Part shown: piece after piece, positions 5,837-7,918 of the stretch | Position numbering within the stretch: position 1 is the stretch's first letter | How the letters are laid out: each line of letters begins with the position of its first letter | From: an uncultured Pseudomonadota bacterium | GTDB taxonomy: Bacteria > Pseudomonadota > Gammaproteobacteria > Methylococcales > Methylomonadaceae | NCBI GenBank assembly: GCA_903902945.1 | Contig: CAIUWU010000158.1 | Location: 1 to 7,918 of the forward strand | Direction of reading: 5' to 3' | DNA length: 7,918 nt | Notes under the pieces: model-generated | The model's input: the letters and a program-made list of their open reading frames with translations, nothing else | What the model was told of the DNA's origin: nothing | Database searches by the model: none | Position numbers and translations under genes: made by a program

Positions 5837-6496
5837 TTAGTAGCTGATGACTTCGCTGCCTTTGCCGACCAGAACCACATCAGCGGCGCGCATTGCGAAC
5901 AGGCCGTTGGTAACTACGCCGGGGATGTTGTTGATGGCTTTTTCCAGTTCAACCGGGTCAACGATGCTCAGATTGTGGACGTCGAGAATTTCGCACTGGT
6001 TGTCGGTGATGTAGTTTTCGCGCAGAACCGGCTGGCCGCCCAGTTTCACCAGTTGTCTGGCAACAAAGCTGCGGGCTAATGGCAGTACTTCAACCGGTAG
6101 CGGGAATTTGCCCATCACGTCTACGCATTTGCTGGCGTCGACGATACAGACGAATTTTTTGCTGGCACCGGCGATGATTTTTTCGCGGGTCAGGGCGCCG
6201 CCGCCGCCTTTCAGCATTTTTTTGTGAGGAGTGACTTCGTCAGCACCATCGACATAAATTTCCAGATCGCCGGTTTGGTTGAGGTCGAAGACTTTGATGC
6301 CGATTCTTTGCAGGTGTTCGGTGGTTTTGATCGAGCTGGAAACAGCACCTTCGATATCACGTTTGAAATCGCAGTCAGCCAGTAAATCGATCAGGTGGGT
6401 GACGGTTGAACCGGTGCCCATGCCGATGATAGGCGTATTTTTCAGATAAGGCAGTGCTGCTTGGGCAACCTGTCTTTTTAATTCGTCTTGTGTCAT
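5837..6496 (-). CDS. rpiA: Ribose-5-phosphate isomerase A
   Basis: This enzyme interconverts ribose 5-phosphate and ribulose 5-phosphate in the cytoplasm, linking the oxidative and non-oxidative pentose phosphate pathways and feeding nucleotide synthesis. The 219 residues match the family length (E. coli RpiA also has 219). Visible motifs are the phosphate-binding GMGTGSTV (25-32), SSSIKT (53-58), YVDGADEV (81-88) with D83 and D86, and LKGGGGALTREKI (95-107) with K96 and catalytic E105. K123 and GVVTNGLF (193-200) are also present. All active-site residues known for the family are there, offset by about two from E. coli numbering. The ATG at 6496 is preceded by AGGAA about 10 bases upstream, supporting the start. 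It is divergent from ilvA over 105 bp. Confidence 0.97.
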   Translation of the reverse strand: MTQDELKRQVAQAALPYLKNTPIIGMGTGSTVTHLIDLLADCDFKRDIEGAVSSSIKTTEHLQRIGIKVFDLNQTGDLEIYVDGADEVTPHKKMLKGGGGALTREKIIAGASKKFVCIVDASKCVDVMGKFPLPVEVLPLARSFVARQLVKLGGQPVLRENYITDNQCEILDVHNLSIVDPVELEKAINNIPGVVTNGLFAMRAADVVLVGKGSEVISY

Positions 6497-6537
6497 TGTG
6501 CTGTGTTCCTGAGTTCTTTGAATAAATCTGACGCGGG

Positions 6538-6546
6538 GTTATCGCA
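6538..6546 (-). promoter_or_regulatory. Candidate extended -10 for rpiA
   Basis: On the minus strand this reads TGCGATAAC, a TGn plus a five-of-six-like -10 hexamer (GATAAC). It would place the start of transcription near 6532, about 35 bases before the rpiA ATG. No good -35 is present 17 bases further up. It lies nearly back-to-back with the ilvA candidate. Confidence 0.25.
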
Positions 6547-6554
6547 TCATTGTG

Positions 6555-6563
6555 TGGGATAAT
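6555..6563 (+). promoter_or_regulatory. Candidate extended -10 promoter for ilvA
   Basis: TGGGATAAT combines an extended TGn with GATAAT, five of six matches to the sigma-70 -10 consensus. Transcription would begin near 6570, giving a leader of about 30 bases, too short for a leader-peptide attenuator. No convincing -35 is seen, which is tolerable for extended -10 promoters. Confidence 0.4.
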
Positions 6564-6601
6564 AACTGATAAAAGTCGATTTCTCAGCAGTTTTTAGGAC
6601 A

Positions 6602-7918
6602 ATGACCCAGAATTACATCGAAAAAATACTCCGTGCAAAAGTCTATGATGTGGCCGAACAAACGCCGCTGGATTTTGCCCCGACTCTGTCGGAACGACTC
6701 AATAACCGGGTCTATCTGAAACGCGAGGACTTGCAGCCGGTGTTCTCGTTCAAGCTGCGGGGCGCTTACAACAAAATGGCATCGCTGACTGCCGAGCAGG
6801 CTGCGCAAGGGGTGATCGCCGCATCAGCCGGCAATCACGCCCAGGGCGTGGCGCTGGCGGCCAAGAAGCTGGGTATCAAGGCCATGATCGTGATGCCCAA
6901 AACCACGCCGGAAATCAAGGTCAAGTCGGTCAGAGCGCGGGGCGCCAAAATCGTTCTGCACGGCGATTCCTATGACGATGCTTATGCCCATGCTATGGAG
7001 CTGGTGGCTGAAAAAGGTCTGACCTTCATTCATCCTTATGATGATCCTGACGTGATTGCTGGTCAGGGAACAGTGGCGATGGAAATTCTGCGTCAGCATA
7101 CCGCTGACATCCATGCGATTTTTGTGCCGGTCGGTGGCGGCGGGCTGGTGGCCGGGATTGCGGCTTACGTTAAGTTTGTCCGGCCTGAAATCAAGGTGAT
7201 TGGCGTCGAGCCGGATGATGCCGACTGTCTGAATCAGGCCTTAAAAGCCGGTTCGCGGGTGAAACTGGAACAGGTGGGGCTGTTTGCCGATGGGGTTGCC
7301 GTCAAGCAGATTGGCGAAGAAACTTTCCGGCTGGCGCAGCAGTTTGTCGATGAAGTCATAACCGTCAGTACCGATGAAATCTGTGCGGCGATTAAAGATA
7401 TTTTTGATGATACCCGTTCGGTCGCCGAACCGGCTGGTGCTTTGTCGGTGGCGGGTCTTAAGTGTTATGCCGAGCGGCATGGTTTATCGGGCCAGACTTT
7501 GGTGGCGATAGATAGCGGTGCCAATATCAATTTTGACCGCTTGCGCTATGTCGCTGAACGCACTTTGGTCGGTGAGCATCGGGAAATTCTGCTGGCGGTG
7601 AGTATCCCCGAAGAACCGGGCAGCTTTTTAAAGTTTTGCAAAACTCTCGGCAAGCGCAGCATCACCGAATTTAACTATCGCTATTTTGATGCCAAAGATG
7701 CGCAAGTGTTTGTGGGCATATCCAGCAGCGGTATCGAGGCTGACCGTCAGCAGCAGATCGAGCATTTACAGGCCGAAGGTTTTGCGGTGACTGATATGAC
7801 CCATAACGAGCTAGCCAAAGATCACATTCGTTATATGGTCGGTGGGCATGCGCCGCGCGGTCTGACTGAAGTGGTCTACAGTCTGCAGTTCCCCGAGCGC
7901 CCCGGCGCCTTGCTGAAA
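6602..7918 (+). CDS. ilvA: Threonine deaminase (biosynthetic), 3' end cut by the window
   Basis: This PLP enzyme converts threonine to 2-oxobutanoate and ammonia, the committed step to isoleucine, and is classically inhibited by isoleucine. There are 439 codons here, open to the window end; E. coli IlvA has 514, so roughly 65-75 residues are missing. The catalytic domain (about 1-320) shows the PLP lysine K51 in FSFKLRGAYNKM. It also shows SAGNHAQG (75-82), the phosphate-binding GGGGL (178-182), DDTRSVAEPAGA (269-280) and SGANINF (305-311). The C-terminal regulatory part has one complete ACT-like domain (about 328-400, IPEEPGSFLKF) and the start of a second (FPERPGALLK). Two ACT-like domains mark the long, allosterically regulated form. 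The ATG at 6602 is favoured because MTQNYIEKILRAKVYDVA matches the usual N-terminus and the only upstream option is a CTG; AGGA lies only 2 bases before it. Confidence 0.96.
   Translation, partial: MTQNYIEKILRAKVYDVAEQTPLDFAPTLSERLNNRVYLKREDLQPVFSFKLRGAYNKMASLTAEQAAQGVIAASAGNHAQGVALAAKKLGIKAMIVMPKTTPEIKVKSVRARGAKIVLHGDSYDDAYAHAMELVAEKGLTFIHPYDDPDVIAGQGTVAMEILRQHTADIHAIFVPVGGGGLVAGIAAYVKFVRPEIKVIGVEPDDADCLNQALKAGSRVKLEQVGLFADGVAVKQIGEETFRLAQQFVDEVITVSTDEICAAIKDIFDDTRSVAEPAGALSVAGLKCYAERHGLSGQTLVAIDSGANINFDRLRYVAERTLVGEHREILLAVSIPEEPGSFLKFCKTLGKRSITEFNYRYFDAKDAQVFVGISSSGIEADRQQQIEHLQAEGFAVTDMTHNELAKDHIRYMVGGHAPRGLTEVVYSLQFPERPGALLK

Noticed and set aside
5800..5839. Possible rpiA terminator hairpin (TAGCTT-GGCG with CGCC and AAGTTA)
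   Set aside because: The stem needs a 5-base asymmetric bulge, overlaps the rpiA stop codon and has no following T-run.
6584..7480. Minus-strand open frames opposite ilvA
   Set aside because: The plus strand encodes a continuous, motif-complete threonine deaminase; the opposite frames are shadows.
1..7918. CRISPR array, tRNA, rRNA or a novel defence system
   Set aside because: No regularly spaced direct repeats, tRNA cloverleaf or rRNA segments were seen, and every long frame is assigned to a known family.

Overview
The window looks like chromosomal DNA of a free-living gammaproteobacterium. The evidence is the divergent rpiA/ilvA pair, a full-length ComEC of proteobacterial type, a NarL-type two-component system and moderate GC content. 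The sensor's N-terminal layout resembles that of LapD/MoxY proteins, and the dispersed palindromes are of a kind found in methylotrophic gammaproteobacteria. A Methylococcales-like host is therefore possible, but this is only inference.

Left end (1-802) is mobile-element debris. The C-terminal third of a group II intron reverse transcriptase/maturase is followed by an apparently intact intron domain V and domain VI. The intron 3' end can be placed at 577. Immediately after it comes the C-terminal tail of an IS66-family transposase (TnpC) and the IS66 right terminal inverted repeat, ending at 802. A group II intron therefore inserted into an IS66 transposase gene. The intron's 5' side is not recognisable in the window, and the sequence before about base 99 does not look like the expected intron ORF, so the nest appears truncated there.

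Middle (803-3274): a small palindromic repeat lies between the convergent IS66 remnant and a minus-strand operon. That operon is a membrane sensor histidine kinase followed by a NarL/LuxR response regulator, with a 4-bp ATGA overlap. Upstream of the kinase, a 357-bp gene-free stretch carries two adjacent strong palindromes, probably a dispersed repeat.

Right part (3275-7918): comEC (DNA uptake channel) and rpiA (ribose-5-phosphate isomerase A) lie on the minus strand, with a 230-270 bp spacer between them. ilvA (threonine deaminase, cut by the window end) reads on the plus strand, divergent from rpiA across a 105-bp promoter region. These are housekeeping or competence genes. RpiA supplies pentose phosphates and IlvA starts isoleucine synthesis; ComEC moves single-stranded DNA across the inner membrane. 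No shared pathway links them to the two-component pair.

I do not see a clear undescribed multi-gene system here. The most informative observations are the intron-in-IS66 nest with a reconstructable splice phase, the MoxY-like sensor pair of unknown signal, and the composite palindromic repeat upstream of it.
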